Positions 18,359 through 27,080 of a stretch of DNA of 64,000 nucleotides are shown piece by piece (the first letter of the stretch is position 1; every line of letters starts with the position of its first letter). Source of the stretch: an uncultured Sphingomonadaceae bacterium. Lineage in GTDB: Bacteria > Pseudomonadota > Alphaproteobacteria > Sphingomonadales > Sphingomonadaceae. The notes beneath the pieces are model-generated. The model ran no database searches. It was not told where the DNA came from and worked only from the letters and a program-made list of their open reading frames with translations. The DNA lies in contig CANNCV010000001.1 of the NCBI GenBank assembly GCA_947503245.1, positions 1,921,501-1,985,500 of the forward strand, read 5' to 3'. The translations under genes were made by a program, and so were the position numbers.

Positions 18359-18781
18359 TTAAAATACTGCGATCATGGCATGCACAATCAAAGCAATCAG
18401 GCATAGGCTAGACAATACGAATATCGCAAAGCGAATAACCACGCGGTTAATCAGAGATTGGAACAAACTGTGCGCTATGCGCAGACCAACATAGGCCCAA
18501 GCAATATACATATTCATGCCTTGACCATGGCCGACAAGAAACAGCACGATACATACTGCATAAAATAATGTAGGCTCAGCCATCAAATGGTTGTAATTAT
18601 GCGCTTTCCATTGCGTCTTTGGTGCCAATACACGGTCAAGATCACCGCCGGTTGAGCCAACCAGATTAGGCGTATCAATATCTGCCTTCTGCATGGCGGG
18701 CAGGCGGGTAATATACATCCACGCCCACATCACCATTGTCCATGCCAGCAACACCACCATTGGTTGCAAAATATCTTTCAT
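18359..18781 (-). CDS. MAPEG-family membrane protein, copy 1
   Basis: This 140-residue protein has the four-helix pattern and the RxP/NYNHLMEQPT-type central motif of MAPEG proteins (membrane-associated proteins in eicosanoid and glutathione metabolism): KAHNYNHLMAEPTLFYAV lies at about 79-96. Bacterial members often have glutathione transferase or peroxidase activity, but nothing here fixes the reaction. It is a diverged tandem duplicate of the next gene upstream (13-base gap), sharing the order of helices and the NYxHLMxxPTLxYAV block. Confidence 0.85.
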   Translation of the reverse strand: MKDILQPMVVLLAWTMVMWAWMYITRLPAMQKADIDTPNLVGSTGGDLDRVLAPKTQWKAHNYNHLMAEPTLFYAVCIVLFLVGHGQGMNMYIAWAYVGLRIAHSLFQSLINRVVIRFAIFVLSSLCLIALIVHAMIAVF

Positions 18782-18794
18782 TTGCGTTTCCTTT

Positions 18795-19223
18795 TTAGAT
18801 TGTGGCGATCAGAGCCAATATCGCCAGGCCAATCAAACAAAATGTTGATAGAAGAAACAGAATAAACCGAACGCGTATCGTGTTGATTTGAACCTGCCAA
18901 AGGCTGTGCATAATGCGCAAAACGACATAGGCCCAAGCCAGACTGACCGAAATAGTGGAGACACCTTCCGCCAACGTCAAAATGGCTATAACTGCGTAAT
19001 AGAGCGTTGGCTGCTCCATCAAATGCTTATAATTATGCGATTTCCACGCAACATTTGGCGGCACTATGGGGTCAATATCCTCACCCCTGCCGCCCACAGA
19101 TGCCGCAATATCGCGGCCCATTTTTGCTGCAGCAGGTAAACGCGTTGCTGCCATCCAGAACAAAATGATGATTGACCATATAACCAGTATGACGGCTGGG
19201 GTCAGTAATGACGTATCAAGCAT
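18795..19223 (-). CDS. MAPEG-family membrane protein, copy 2
   Basis: This is the second MAPEG paralogue (142 residues from the ATG at 19223). KSHNYKHLMEQPTLYYAV is the family block, and four hydrophobic helices are visible. I chose the ATG at 19223 because GGGAG lies eight bases before it; a TTG at 19238 would add five residues and absorb the Shine-Dalgarno sequence. It follows the ornithine decarboxylase gene after 79 bases on the same strand. Whether it belongs to the polyamine unit or to a detoxification pair with copy 1 cannot be decided from the sequence. Confidence 0.85.
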   Translation of the reverse strand: MLDTSLLTPAVILVIWSIIILFWMAATRLPAAAKMGRDIAASVGGRGEDIDPIVPPNVAWKSHNYKHLMEQPTLYYAVIAILTLAEGVSTISVSLAWAYVVLRIMHSLWQVQINTIRVRFILFLLSTFCLIGLAILALIATI

Positions 19224-19302
19224 ATAGGGAACTCCCAAGAAGAGAGTATGGATTGGCCCTTCGAGCAGAACAAGTCAACTTCGCTCAATATGCTCTCATA
19301 TG

Positions 19303-20508
19303 CTATCGGCGCGAAATTGACACCACATTATCCGGCAACCAATCTGTACGACTCTTGCCATCATAAAGGCTGCTCATCGGCTCGTCATTGACGTCATGGC
19401 ATTCGGATTCGCCAAAGCCATTAAACGATGTTCGCATTGCAGCGCCATAGGCGCCGATCATGCCAATTTCGATATAATCGCCTGCTTTGATGGTTGATGG
19501 CAGAGGGAATGGACCAGACATATAGTCAATATCATCACAGGTTGGCCCGAAAAAGGCGAAATCTGCAAATTCCATATCCAGGCCGGTAAAGGCCCGTACG
19601 GGAAAGCGCCAACCAATATGTGCAGCATCAAATAGCGCGCCATAAGCACCATCATTGATATAGAGCTCATCACCGCGGCGTTTTTCTACACGCACGATCA
19701 AGCTGTTATACTCCGCACATAATGCCCTGCCAGGTTCGCACCAGAGTTCCGCTGAATAGCTGATCGGCAGGCTTTCAAAGGTACGGTCGATAATCGTGAA
19801 ATAATCTTCCAGCGGCGGAGGCGCCATATCAGGATAAACCGACGGAAATCCGCCGCCCACATCGACAATGTCGATGGTGACAGAAGCATCCACAATGGCT
19901 GCGCGCACACGTTCCAACCCTTGGACGAAGGCATGCGGGGTCATAGCCTGACTGCCAACATGGAAACAAATGCCCAGCGTGTCCGCAACTTGCCGCGATG
20001 CCTGAAGCAATGGTGTTATTTCATCAGCAATTGCACCGAATTTTGCTGCCAGGCTGAGTTCTGCATATTCTGATGAAACGCGTATTCTTACACATAAGGT
20101 AAGATCGGTTGCATTTTCAGTCGCCGTCTGGATTTTCTCCAGCTCCTCAATACTGTCGAGCGAGAAAATCCGTACCCCATGGGTAAAATAAGCTTCCTTT
20201 ATTGCCTCACGTGTTTTGACTGGGTGCATGAAGCACAAAGTTGCATCCGGCAGCGTGTCGGCAACCAACCTGACCTCAGCAATAGAGGCCACGTCATAAT
20301 GGTCGATGCCTGCCGACCATAAACAGTTCAGCAAACCGGGTGATGGATTGGCTTTAACCGCATAAAGTGACTTGCCGGGGAATTTTTCGACAAAGAAACG
20401 CGCGGCACGCTCTGCAGCGTGCGGCCGATTGAGAATAACAGACTGGTCCGGTTGCAGCGCTTCAATAAGCGCATTCGCGTCAGCGTAGTTTTGAGGCAGG
20501 TTGGACAA
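19303..20508 (-). CDS. Ornithine (or lysine/ornithine) decarboxylase, alanine-racemase fold
   Basis: This PLP enzyme of fold type III (401 residues) decarboxylates ornithine to putrescine. The PLP lysine is Lys52 in YAVKANPSP. CEPGRALCAEY and INDGAYGALFDAAHIGW are family motifs, and the active-site cysteine lies in GPTCDDID (near 325). Some relatives also accept lysine, so cadaverine formation is possible. The start is a TTG at 20508, fixed by a perfect AGGAGGT seven bases upstream. That Shine-Dalgarno sequence can be masked by the leader RNA described separately. The gene is downstream of nspC on the same strand and feeds the carboxyspermidine route encoded by nspC and the synthase gene at 23170-24378. 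Confidence 0.93.
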   Translation of the reverse strand: MSNLPQNYADANALIEALQPDQSVILNRPHAAERAARFFVEKFPGKSLYAVKANPSPGLLNCLWSAGIDHYDVASIAEVRLVADTLPDATLCFMHPVKTREAIKEAYFTHGVRIFSLDSIEELEKIQTATENATDLTLCVRIRVSSEYAELSLAAKFGAIADEITPLLQASRQVADTLGICFHVGSQAMTPHAFVQGLERVRAAIVDASVTIDIVDVGGGFPSVYPDMAPPPLEDYFTIIDRTFESLPISYSAELWCEPGRALCAEYNSLIVRVEKRRGDELYINDGAYGALFDAAHIGWRFPVRAFTGLDMEFADFAFFGPTCDDIDYMSGPFPLPSTIKAGDYIEIGMIGAYGAAMRTSFNGFGESECHDVNDEPMSSLYDGKSRTDWLPDNVVSISRR

Positions 20509-20600
20509 TCAAGGGACCTCCTAAAAATCGATTGCGTTTCAAGCTGCCTTGCGGTTTGGAAGTCCCCTTGGGGCAGCGGAAAGTCCGGTTATCCGGCATA
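20509..20600 (-). promoter_or_regulatory. Structured 5' leader of the ornithine decarboxylase gene, candidate speF-type element
   Basis: On the minus strand the leader contains: a small hairpin CCGG-ATAA-CCGG (20596-20585); a stem GCTGCC/GGCAGC (20577-20572 with 20548-20543); inside it CCCC-AA-GGGG (20573-20564); and the sequence GGGGACTTCC (20567-20558), which can pair over 10 bases, with two G-U wobbles, with GGAGGTCCCT (20521-20512). The latter contains the Shine-Dalgarno sequence of the decarboxylase. These pairings compete for the same bases, so the leader can either expose or hide the ribosome binding site. Alphaproteobacterial ornithine decarboxylase genes are known to carry a conserved leader called the speF motif. 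I infer that this is a member but cannot compare it with the consensus. Confidence 0.6.
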
Positions 20601-20657
20601 TGTTAAAAAGTAAAGAATTTTGTTGTTTCGGTCATATGAATATGGGGCGGCTTCCGC

Positions 20658-21830
20658 TTAACTCAAGCGGTCACGAAATTCTGTCCAATCAAACTCTTTA
20701 ACGCAGCGCAGTTCATCCGTCTCGCTGTCCCACAGCCAGATAGAGGGCAGGGGAACCCCATTAAACGTTGTGGTTTTGACCATTGAATAATGTGCCTGAT
20801 CCAAAAATGCTATGCGTTGGCCCGGCTCGGCAGGAACAGGCAGACGAAAATCACCCAATATGTCGCCAGCAAGACAAGACGGTCCGCCAAGGCGAACCGG
20901 GTCACCATCGCGCTCTTCCATCAGCATGGCTGGTCTATAGGGTGCTTCTATAACGTCGGGCATATGGCATGTTGCCGAAATATCTGTGACAGCGACCGGC
21001 ATGTCATTGTCCATAATGTCCAGAATTTCCCCAACCAATATACCAGCATCAAGCGCAACGGCCTCGCCAGGCTCCAGATAAATCTCGCAGCCCGAAGTCT
21101 CTCGCAAATCTTCTAAAAAGGCGACAAGCTCTTCACGCTGATAATCGGAGCGGGTTATATGATGGCCGCCGCCCAAATTGATCCATTTTAGCTGGTCAAT
21201 ATGGTCTGCAATATAAGGCACAATTGCCTCCCAAGTGCGATATAAAGGCTCAAAGTCCTGCTCGCACAATGTATGGAAATGCAGCCCGTCAATCGCGTCA
21301 AAATGTTCTTCGCTTAGCTGATTTATGGGAAAACCTAAGCGACTATGGGGCTGGCACGGGTCATATTTGGGCACCTCACCCTCTTGATGCATGGGATTTA
21401 TACGCAGCCCGATATCAAATTGCTCTCCGGCATCACGCAAGCCTCTGATCAATGGCGCAAAACGCGATATCTGGTGCGGCGAATTGAAAATAACATGATC
21501 TGAAATTGCACATATTTCGGGCAATTCATGCGGCTTATAGCCTGGCGAATAGGTCGCAACTTCACCGTCATATTTGTCAAAGGCGAGCCGCGCCTCCCAT
21601 AGTCCGGACGCACAAACCCCGTCGAGATGACTGTCTATCATTGGCGCAACATCCCACATGGAAAATGCTTTAAGTGCAGAAAAAATATGCGCGCCTGATT
21701 GCAGCTTAATGTCTTCCAACATGGCAAGATTTTCGCGCAGCTTTGCTGCATCAATAACGAAGGCCGGTGTCGGCACGCGGCTCAAATCAAAATGGGCAAA
21801 GGCCCCGGGATGTCCTGCTCTGGTTTCCAT
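20658..21830 (-). CDS. nspC: Carboxynorspermidine/carboxyspermidine decarboxylase
   Basis: NspC is a PLP enzyme of the alanine-racemase fold that decarboxylates carboxyspermidine (or carboxynorspermidine) to spermidine (or norspermidine). The protein of 390 residues has the PLP lysine at Lys54 in FSALKAFSMWDV, and the NspC hallmarks GVCASGLWEARL, the HTLCEQDFEPL block and LGGGHHIT. It lies upstream of the ornithine decarboxylase gene on the same strand with a 149-base gap, most of which is the decarboxylase leader. With the synthase gene at 23170-24378 and the decarboxylase it makes a complete route from ornithine and aspartate semialdehyde to spermidine without S-adenosylmethionine decarboxylase. 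Confidence 0.95.
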   Translation of the reverse strand: METRAGHPGAFAHFDLSRVPTPAFVIDAAKLRENLAMLEDIKLQSGAHIFSALKAFSMWDVAPMIDSHLDGVCASGLWEARLAFDKYDGEVATYSPGYKPHELPEICAISDHVIFNSPHQISRFAPLIRGLRDAGEQFDIGLRINPMHQEGEVPKYDPCQPHSRLGFPINQLSEEHFDAIDGLHFHTLCEQDFEPLYRTWEAIVPYIADHIDQLKWINLGGGHHITRSDYQREELVAFLEDLRETSGCEIYLEPGEAVALDAGILVGEILDIMDNDMPVAVTDISATCHMPDVIEAPYRPAMLMEERDGDPVRLGGPSCLAGDILGDFRLPVPAEPGQRIAFLDQAHYSMVKTTTFNGVPLPSIWLWDSETDELRCVKEFDWTEFRDRLS

Positions 21831-22006
21831 AATATCGCTGGCTAACGATTATCTCTGCATGGCGCAAAGATTCGTTGGATGGTTTTGGGAAAATATTTCT
21901 GCCTGTCGACCTGCGAACAACATTCGTTCATAGCGCTGTGGTGAGCGATATTCCCAACAATCAATCTGACCCTGTTTCCGCAGAGAGCAAAGATCAAGCA
22001 GTGCAT

Positions 22007-23173
22007 ATGATCTCCAAGAGCCAATTATATATGCTGGCCTTGGCAAGTGCAGTGGTAACGGCCAATGCCTATTATATTCACCCGATAATTTCTCTTGTTG
22101 CTGAAGACTTTGGTATTGGGCCGGCATTAATAGGCGCCGTGCCCGCGCTGAATCAGATTGCGCTTGCTTTGGGGATATTCTTTCTGCTGCCTTTGGGAGA
22201 CCGGTTGGGCAATGCAAAGCTGGCAGGGTGGTTCTCTGCCGCACAATTTGGCGGTGTTCTGGTCATGGCACTTGCCGGAAACTTTATATGGTTTGTCATT
22301 GGCTCAACCCTTTTAGGCTTGTTCACCATCACACCCTATCTCATCCCTGCCTATGTTTCGAAGCGCACCGACCCTGAGCAAATGAGCCATGCAATTGCCC
22401 TGCTGACAACTGGGGTCATTCTGGGCATTTTGATTGCTAGACTGGGCGCTGGCATTGTTGGTGAGTATATTGGCTGGCGCAATGTCTATTATATCGCATC
22501 TTCTTTGATGCTGATTTTCGCAATTGCGCTGCCCAAGATCATGCGACAGCCCAAAGCAAAGAGCGTATCAACGCCGCAGATGAGCTATGGGGCCTTATTG
22601 GCGTCTACATTGCCTTTAGCCAGCACCCATAAGCATGTTGTTCTCTCAGGCGTGATACAGGGCTTAAATTTTGGAATATTCTTGTCTGTATGGCTCGGCA
22701 TAGGCTTGCACTTGCCGACCATCGGTTATGGTTCTGATATTGTGGGTTATCTGACGATCCTTTCCATCATCAACCTTGCCTCAACGCCTTTGCTGGGCCG
22801 ATGGACAGACAGGGTAGGCGCAAGGCGCGCAAGAATGCTTATGGCCTGTATCCAGACCGTGGGTGTAGCCTTGCTTTTTGCTACAGCTGGTAATGTTCTG
22901 CTGCTGATTATTCCGCTGATGATCCTGAACATTGTTGGCCCGACCATTGATGTAGCAGGGCGCTCCACATTTCTTATCGAAGCCCCTGAAATCCGCACCA
23001 GATTGATGACAATATATGTCACCCTCATGTTTATTGGTGGCGGGTTTGCAAGTTGGGCAGGAACAGCCGTCTATGCCGCAGCGGGATGGAACGGAACCGC
23101 ATCATTGGCTCTGTTCATGTCATCTTTGGTGTTAGGGTTTTCCATAATGGAAAATCGCAAGAACCAAGACTAA
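22007..23173 (+). CDS. MFS transporter in the polyamine locus
   Basis: This is a 12-helix major facilitator protein. The motif GDRLGNAK follows helix 2, and the second-half counterpart GRWTDRVGARRARM follows helix 8. The N-terminus reads LASAVVTANAYYIHPI, which resembles the YnfM/Bcr-type drug or metabolite exporters. The start is uncertain. The frame is open from ATG 21875, which would add 44 polar residues, and also offers GTG 21941; I prefer ATG 22007 because helix 1 then starts near the N-terminus and the divergent promoters get more room. No start has a clear ribosome binding site. Its stop overlaps the convergent synthase gene by three bases. A role in polyamine export is an inference from position only. 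Confidence 0.85.
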   Translation: MISKSQLYMLALASAVVTANAYYIHPIISLVAEDFGIGPALIGAVPALNQIALALGIFFLLPLGDRLGNAKLAGWFSAAQFGGVLVMALAGNFIWFVIGSTLLGLFTITPYLIPAYVSKRTDPEQMSHAIALLTTGVILGILIARLGAGIVGEYIGWRNVYYIASSLMLIFAIALPKIMRQPKAKSVSTPQMSYGALLASTLPLASTHKHVVLSGVIQGLNFGIFLSVWLGIGLHLPTIGYGSDIVGYLTILSIINLASTPLLGRWTDRVGARRARMLMACIQTVGVALLFATAGNVLLLIIPLMILNIVGPTIDVAGRSTFLIEAPEIRTRLMTIYVTLMFIGGGFASWAGTAVYAAAGWNGTASLALFMSSLVLGFSIMENRKNQD

Positions 23174-24378
23174 AACGTCAAAGGCCCATCAAGCTCTTTA
23201 ACCTGCCAAGGCAGGCCGTGCGTATTGAGCATCTCCATAAAGGGGTCAGGATCAAACTGCTCCATGTTGAACACACCATCGCCCGCCCATTTGCCAGTCA
23301 ATATCATCGCCGCACCAATCATTGCCGGAACGCCAGTAGTATAGCTTACAGCCTGATTGCCTGTTTCAGCAAAGGCAGCCTCATGGTCGCAAATATTGTT
23401 GATATAATAGGTCTTTTCGCTGCCATCCTTTGCAATGCCAGTGGCAATATCACCAATGTTGGTTTTGCCTTTTGTGGTTTCACCCAGCGAAGCAGGTTCG
23501 GGCAGTACGGCTTTCAGGAATTGCAGAGGGATAATCTCGCGGCCTTCATACATAACCGGATCTATGCGCGTCATGCCGACATTTTGCAAAACTTCCAAAT
23601 GGGTGAGATAAGCATCGCCGAAGGTCATCCAGAAGCGAATACGTTTAATCTCTGGAATATGGGTTTTTAGGCTCTCTATTTCCTCATGATACATGAGGTA
23701 CATATTTTTCTCGCCTACTGCTTCAAAATCAAAGCTCTGTTTGTGGCTTAAAGCAGGGGTTTCAATCCATTCACCATTGAGCCAGTGACGGGCAGGTGCC
23801 GTAACCTCGCGAATATTTATCTCTGGGTTAAAGTTGGTAGCAAAATGCTGGCCATGATCGCCGCCATTACAATCCAAAATATCCAACGTATCAATACGAT
23901 CGAGATAATGTTTCTTCAAATAGCTGGCAAAAACACTGGTAACGCCTGGGTCAAATCCTGACCCCAGCAGCGCAGTTAGACCGGCTTGTTTGAAACGCTC
24001 ATGATAAGCCCATTGCCAATGATATTCGAACTTTGCCTCATCGCGCGGTTCATAATTGGCTGTATCCATATAATGCACGCCTGATTTCAAACAGGCTTCC
24101 ATGATATTAAGATCTTGATAGGGCAGGGCCAGATTGCATACCAAATCAGGCTTGATTTGATCAATCAATGCTGATGTTGCGGCAATATCATCTGCATCCA
24201 AAGCATAGACCGGCACATCTATGCCAGTGCGTTCTTTCACGGAAAGAGCAATGGCCTCACATTTTGGGAGTGTGCGGCTAGCCAGATGAATTTCGTTAAA
24301 AATATCAGCGTTCATAGCCATTTTGTGGACAGCCACCGAACCAACGCCGCCAGCACCAATTACCAATATCTTGCCCAA
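23170..24378 (-). CDS. Carboxynorspermidine/carboxyspermidine synthase (saccharopine dehydrogenase family)
   Basis: The enzyme (402 residues) reductively condenses putrescine or diaminopropane with L-aspartate semialdehyde to the carboxy-polyamine that NspC then decarboxylates. The N-terminal NAD(P) fold starts VIGAGGVGSVAVHKMA (5-20). ALPYQDLNIMEACL, YMDTANYEPRDEAKF and GSGFDPGVTSVFA are specific to this subfamily and distinguish it from true saccharopine dehydrogenase. The start is a TTG at 24378 with AAAGGG seven bases before it. It is convergent with the MFS gene, overlapping it at the stop codons, and divergent from the PLP dehydratase gene across 59 bases. Confidence 0.93.
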   Translation of the reverse strand: MGKILVIGAGGVGSVAVHKMAMNADIFNEIHLASRTLPKCEAIALSVKERTGIDVPVYALDADDIAATSALIDQIKPDLVCNLALPYQDLNIMEACLKSGVHYMDTANYEPRDEAKFEYHWQWAYHERFKQAGLTALLGSGFDPGVTSVFASYLKKHYLDRIDTLDILDCNGGDHGQHFATNFNPEINIREVTAPARHWLNGEWIETPALSHKQSFDFEAVGEKNMYLMYHEEIESLKTHIPEIKRIRFWMTFGDAYLTHLEVLQNVGMTRIDPVMYEGREIIPLQFLKAVLPEPASLGETTKGKTNIGDIATGIAKDGSEKTYYINNICDHEAAFAETGNQAVSYTTGVPAMIGAAMILTGKWAGDGVFNMEQFDPDPFMEMLNTHGLPWQVKELDGPLTF

Positions 24379-24437
24379 ATTTTTGCCCTTTCATCTTGCA
24401 TTGGAACACCAACTCTTTTGCCCTATAGAGAGCGAAT

Positions 24438-25451
24438 ATGACAGAACCAAGCCCTCTATGTGATCCATCCAGAAAAGCATCTGCTCAAGGCGTGATGCGC
24501 GCGGCTAAGAAAATAGCCGATATTCTGCCTCCAACACCTTTGCTACCTCTCAATGTGGGCAGCAAAACCCTTTGGTGCAAGGCGGAAAACCTGCAGCCCA
24601 TCGGTGCGTTCAAAATTCGCGGTGGATGGCACAGATTGACCGATCTTGACGAAAATCAACGCACAAAAGGCGTCATCGCATTTTCATCGGGTAATCATGC
24701 ACAGGGCGTTGCTTGGGCAGCGAGCGTATTGGGCATTTCCGCAACGATTATCATGCCGGAAGATGCACCCCGTGCCAAAATGCAGGCTACCAAAGATATG
24801 GGCGCCCATGTCATCACCTATGATCGCCTGTCCGGCCAGAGAGAGGCGCTGGCAGCTGAATTATCAGAAAAGACAGGCGCTACAGTCGTGCCGAGTTTTG
24901 ATGACCCATGGATTATCGAAGGACAGGGCAGTTGCGGCGCAGAAGTTCATGATCAGATGACACGTCTTATCGGCGCTCCGCCCGAGATGATTATTGCCTG
25001 TTGTGGCGGGGGTGGCCTTGCCTCGGGTAGCGCATTGGCCAACCCAGATGCCAAAATTGTCGTGGCTGAACCAGTTGGGTGGGATGATATGTGCATATCG
25101 CTAAAAACCGGTCATATTGTGCCCGTTAGTGAGAACCCGCCCGATACGTCATGTGATGCTCTGCAAACATTAAAAGTATCAGAAAAGACTTTTTCCATAT
25201 TATCAGAACGCAATGCGCAAGGTGTTGCCGTGACTGAGGCTGAAATAGGCAATGCTATGCGGGTGGCATTTGAAAAATTGCATCTGGTGCTGGAGCCCGG
25301 CGGAGCAGTCGCTTTAGCCGCAGCATTATCTGACAAAGTGGATCTGCCAGAGCGTACAGCCATAACCTTATCTGGCGGCAATGTTGACTCTGCTGTTTAT
25401 GCCCGCATGACAGGTATATCGATGATGAATAATGTTAAAACTATTGATTGA
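24438..25451 (+). CDS. Threonine/serine dehydratase-like PLP enzyme (fold type II)
   Basis: The protein (337 residues) has the fold-II PLP lysine Lys59 in PIGAFKIRGG, the SSGNHAQGVAWAA asparagine loop near 92-104 and the glycine-rich phosphate loop CCGGGGLASGS near 192-202. It lacks the C-terminal ACT domain of biosynthetic IlvA, so it is either a catabolic threonine/serine ammonia-lyase or a serine racemase-like enzyme. These cannot be separated by eye. GAGAG upstream of the ATG can act as ribosome binding site. It shares the 59-base divergent gap with the polyamine synthase gene but a functional link is not evident. Confidence 0.88.
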   Translation: MTEPSPLCDPSRKASAQGVMRAAKKIADILPPTPLLPLNVGSKTLWCKAENLQPIGAFKIRGGWHRLTDLDENQRTKGVIAFSSGNHAQGVAWAASVLGISATIIMPEDAPRAKMQATKDMGAHVITYDRLSGQREALAAELSEKTGATVVPSFDDPWIIEGQGSCGAEVHDQMTRLIGAPPEMIIACCGGGGLASGSALANPDAKIVVAEPVGWDDMCISLKTGHIVPVSENPPDTSCDALQTLKVSEKTFSILSERNAQGVAVTEAEIGNAMRVAFEKLHLVLEPGGAVALAAALSDKVDLPERTAITLSGGNVDSAVYARMTGISMMNNVKTID

Positions 25452-25478
25452 CCAAAGATTGCAATCACGCCGTCGTTG

Positions 25479-27074
25479 TCAATCAATCATATTACGCAGC
25501 GTCGCGATAATATCTGCCTCTTGCGCTGGTTTGTCCTTGCGAATGCGCGATATACGCGGAAAGCGCATAGCCAGACCGGATTTATGCCTTTTGCTGCTAT
25601 GAATGGAGTCAAACGCGACCTCTAGAACCAGAGTTTTCTCAACTTCGCGCACTGGCCCAAACCGATTGACCGTATTCTGCCGGACAAATTTATCGAGCCA
25701 TTTCAACTCTTCGTCAGTGAAACCGGAATAGGCCTTACCCACAGGCAATAATTCACCATCTTCATTCCAACAACCAAAGGTAAAATCCGAATAGAGCGAT
25801 GACCTTTTGCCTGACCCACGCTGCGCATACATCATCACACAATCGGCATTGAGAGGATCACGCTTCCACTTATACCAATATCCTGCTTTGCGACCTGCAA
25901 TATAAGGACTATCACGCTTCTTCAGCATGACGCCTTCAATGGCTGCGTCGCGCGAACCTTCACGGACAAGGCGCAATTGCTCAAAATCATCAACAGCAAT
26001 AATTTTCGAAAGATCAAAGCGACCTTGCTGTAATTTGGGCTGAAATCTATCCAACAATGGTCGCCTCTCCGACCAAGGAAGGGCGCGAACATCGTTTTTG
26101 CCATCGAACAAAATGTCATAAAGGCGAACAAAAGCGGGCGCTTCTCTCAACATCTTGGCAGACACCTTTTTGCGACCCAGTCGTTGTTGCAATGCGTTAA
26201 AACTTGCTGCTGAGCCTTGAGTATTGGCATCGCCTTGCGCATCGCCGCGAACCAGCAATTCGCCATCGACGACACCAATAGCGTCGAAATTCTCAGCAAT
26301 ATCTGGAAATGCCGCCGTAATATCATCACCGCCCCTGCTGAACAGGCGGACATCATCGCGGGTGCCGACAATCTGAACGCGGATGCCGTCCCATTTCCAT
26401 TCGACGACATATTCGGCCATATCTACGGCCTCTTCTTCCAACGGATGGGCGAGCATGAAGGGCCGAAAACAAGCGGCATCGCTAATATCCGGTTTGTGCG
26501 TCTTACCTTCGCCCCAGTCAAATAAAGGCAAAAAAGGTGGTTGCAGTGCGTGCCAAACTTCTTCCACATCATCGACATTAAGCGAAAATGCCTGCGCAAA
26601 AGCCGTTTTGGCGAGACGGGCTGAGATACCGATCCGCATCGCGCCCGTCGCCAGCTTGATAAGCGCATAACGACCATCAGGGTCATGCCGATCGAGCAAT
26701 TGCGCAAACAATGCAGGGGCATCCTTGCGCGCAACATTGTGCAATTGTTCTACCAGATCACCAACACTGATGGGGCCGGTTTCTGCATCTTTGGGCTGGG
26801 GTCTTGCTTCCCAGATTAAGGCAACTGTTTCGGCTGTGTCGCCCACAAAATCGCGGCTCAATTTAAACAATAACGGGTCTAGCCGCTCATTTGCCGCAGT
26901 GCGCACTGCCGATATTTTGGCATTTGGGAATTCCAGATCACCGGTCAATGCAGCCAGTGCCCAACCGCGATGGGGATCAGGCGTATCGCGCAAATAGGCT
27001 GCGATCAGATCCAGCTTCTGGTTGCGCGAACGGGTATAAATCAGCCGGTCAATCAGTTTGGCAAATTCTTCCAT
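25479..27074 (-). CDS. ATP-dependent DNA ligase of the ligase/exonuclease repair pair
   Basis: This is a 531-residue ATP-dependent DNA ligase. The adenylated lysine lies in EWKWDGIRVQ near residue 225. GELLVRG, a second-motif FSRGGDDIT, EGVMLKKRDSPYIAGR (motif IV) and YWYKWKRD (motif V) are all present, followed by an OB fold. The N-terminal 190 residues form the helical DNA-binding domain. The gene lies seven bases downstream of the MBL-fold exonuclease gene. Together they form the known ligase-associated DNA damage response pair, whose Lhr-type helicase and phosphoesterase partners are not adjacent here. The 3' end is 27 bases from the convergent dehydratase gene. Confidence 0.93.
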   Translation of the reverse strand: MEEFAKLIDRLIYTRSRNQKLDLIAAYLRDTPDPHRGWALAALTGDLEFPNAKISAVRTAANERLDPLLFKLSRDFVGDTAETVALIWEARPQPKDAETGPISVGDLVEQLHNVARKDAPALFAQLLDRHDPDGRYALIKLATGAMRIGISARLAKTAFAQAFSLNVDDVEEVWHALQPPFLPLFDWGEGKTHKPDISDAACFRPFMLAHPLEEEAVDMAEYVVEWKWDGIRVQIVGTRDDVRLFSRGGDDITAAFPDIAENFDAIGVVDGELLVRGDAQGDANTQGSAASFNALQQRLGRKKVSAKMLREAPAFVRLYDILFDGKNDVRALPWSERRPLLDRFQPKLQQGRFDLSKIIAVDDFEQLRLVREGSRDAAIEGVMLKKRDSPYIAGRKAGYWYKWKRDPLNADCVMMYAQRGSGKRSSLYSDFTFGCWNEDGELLPVGKAYSGFTDEELKWLDKFVRQNTVNRFGPVREVEKTLVLEVAFDSIHSSKRHKSGLAMRFPRISRIRKDKPAQEADIIATLRNMID

Positions 27075-27080
27075 AACGCT

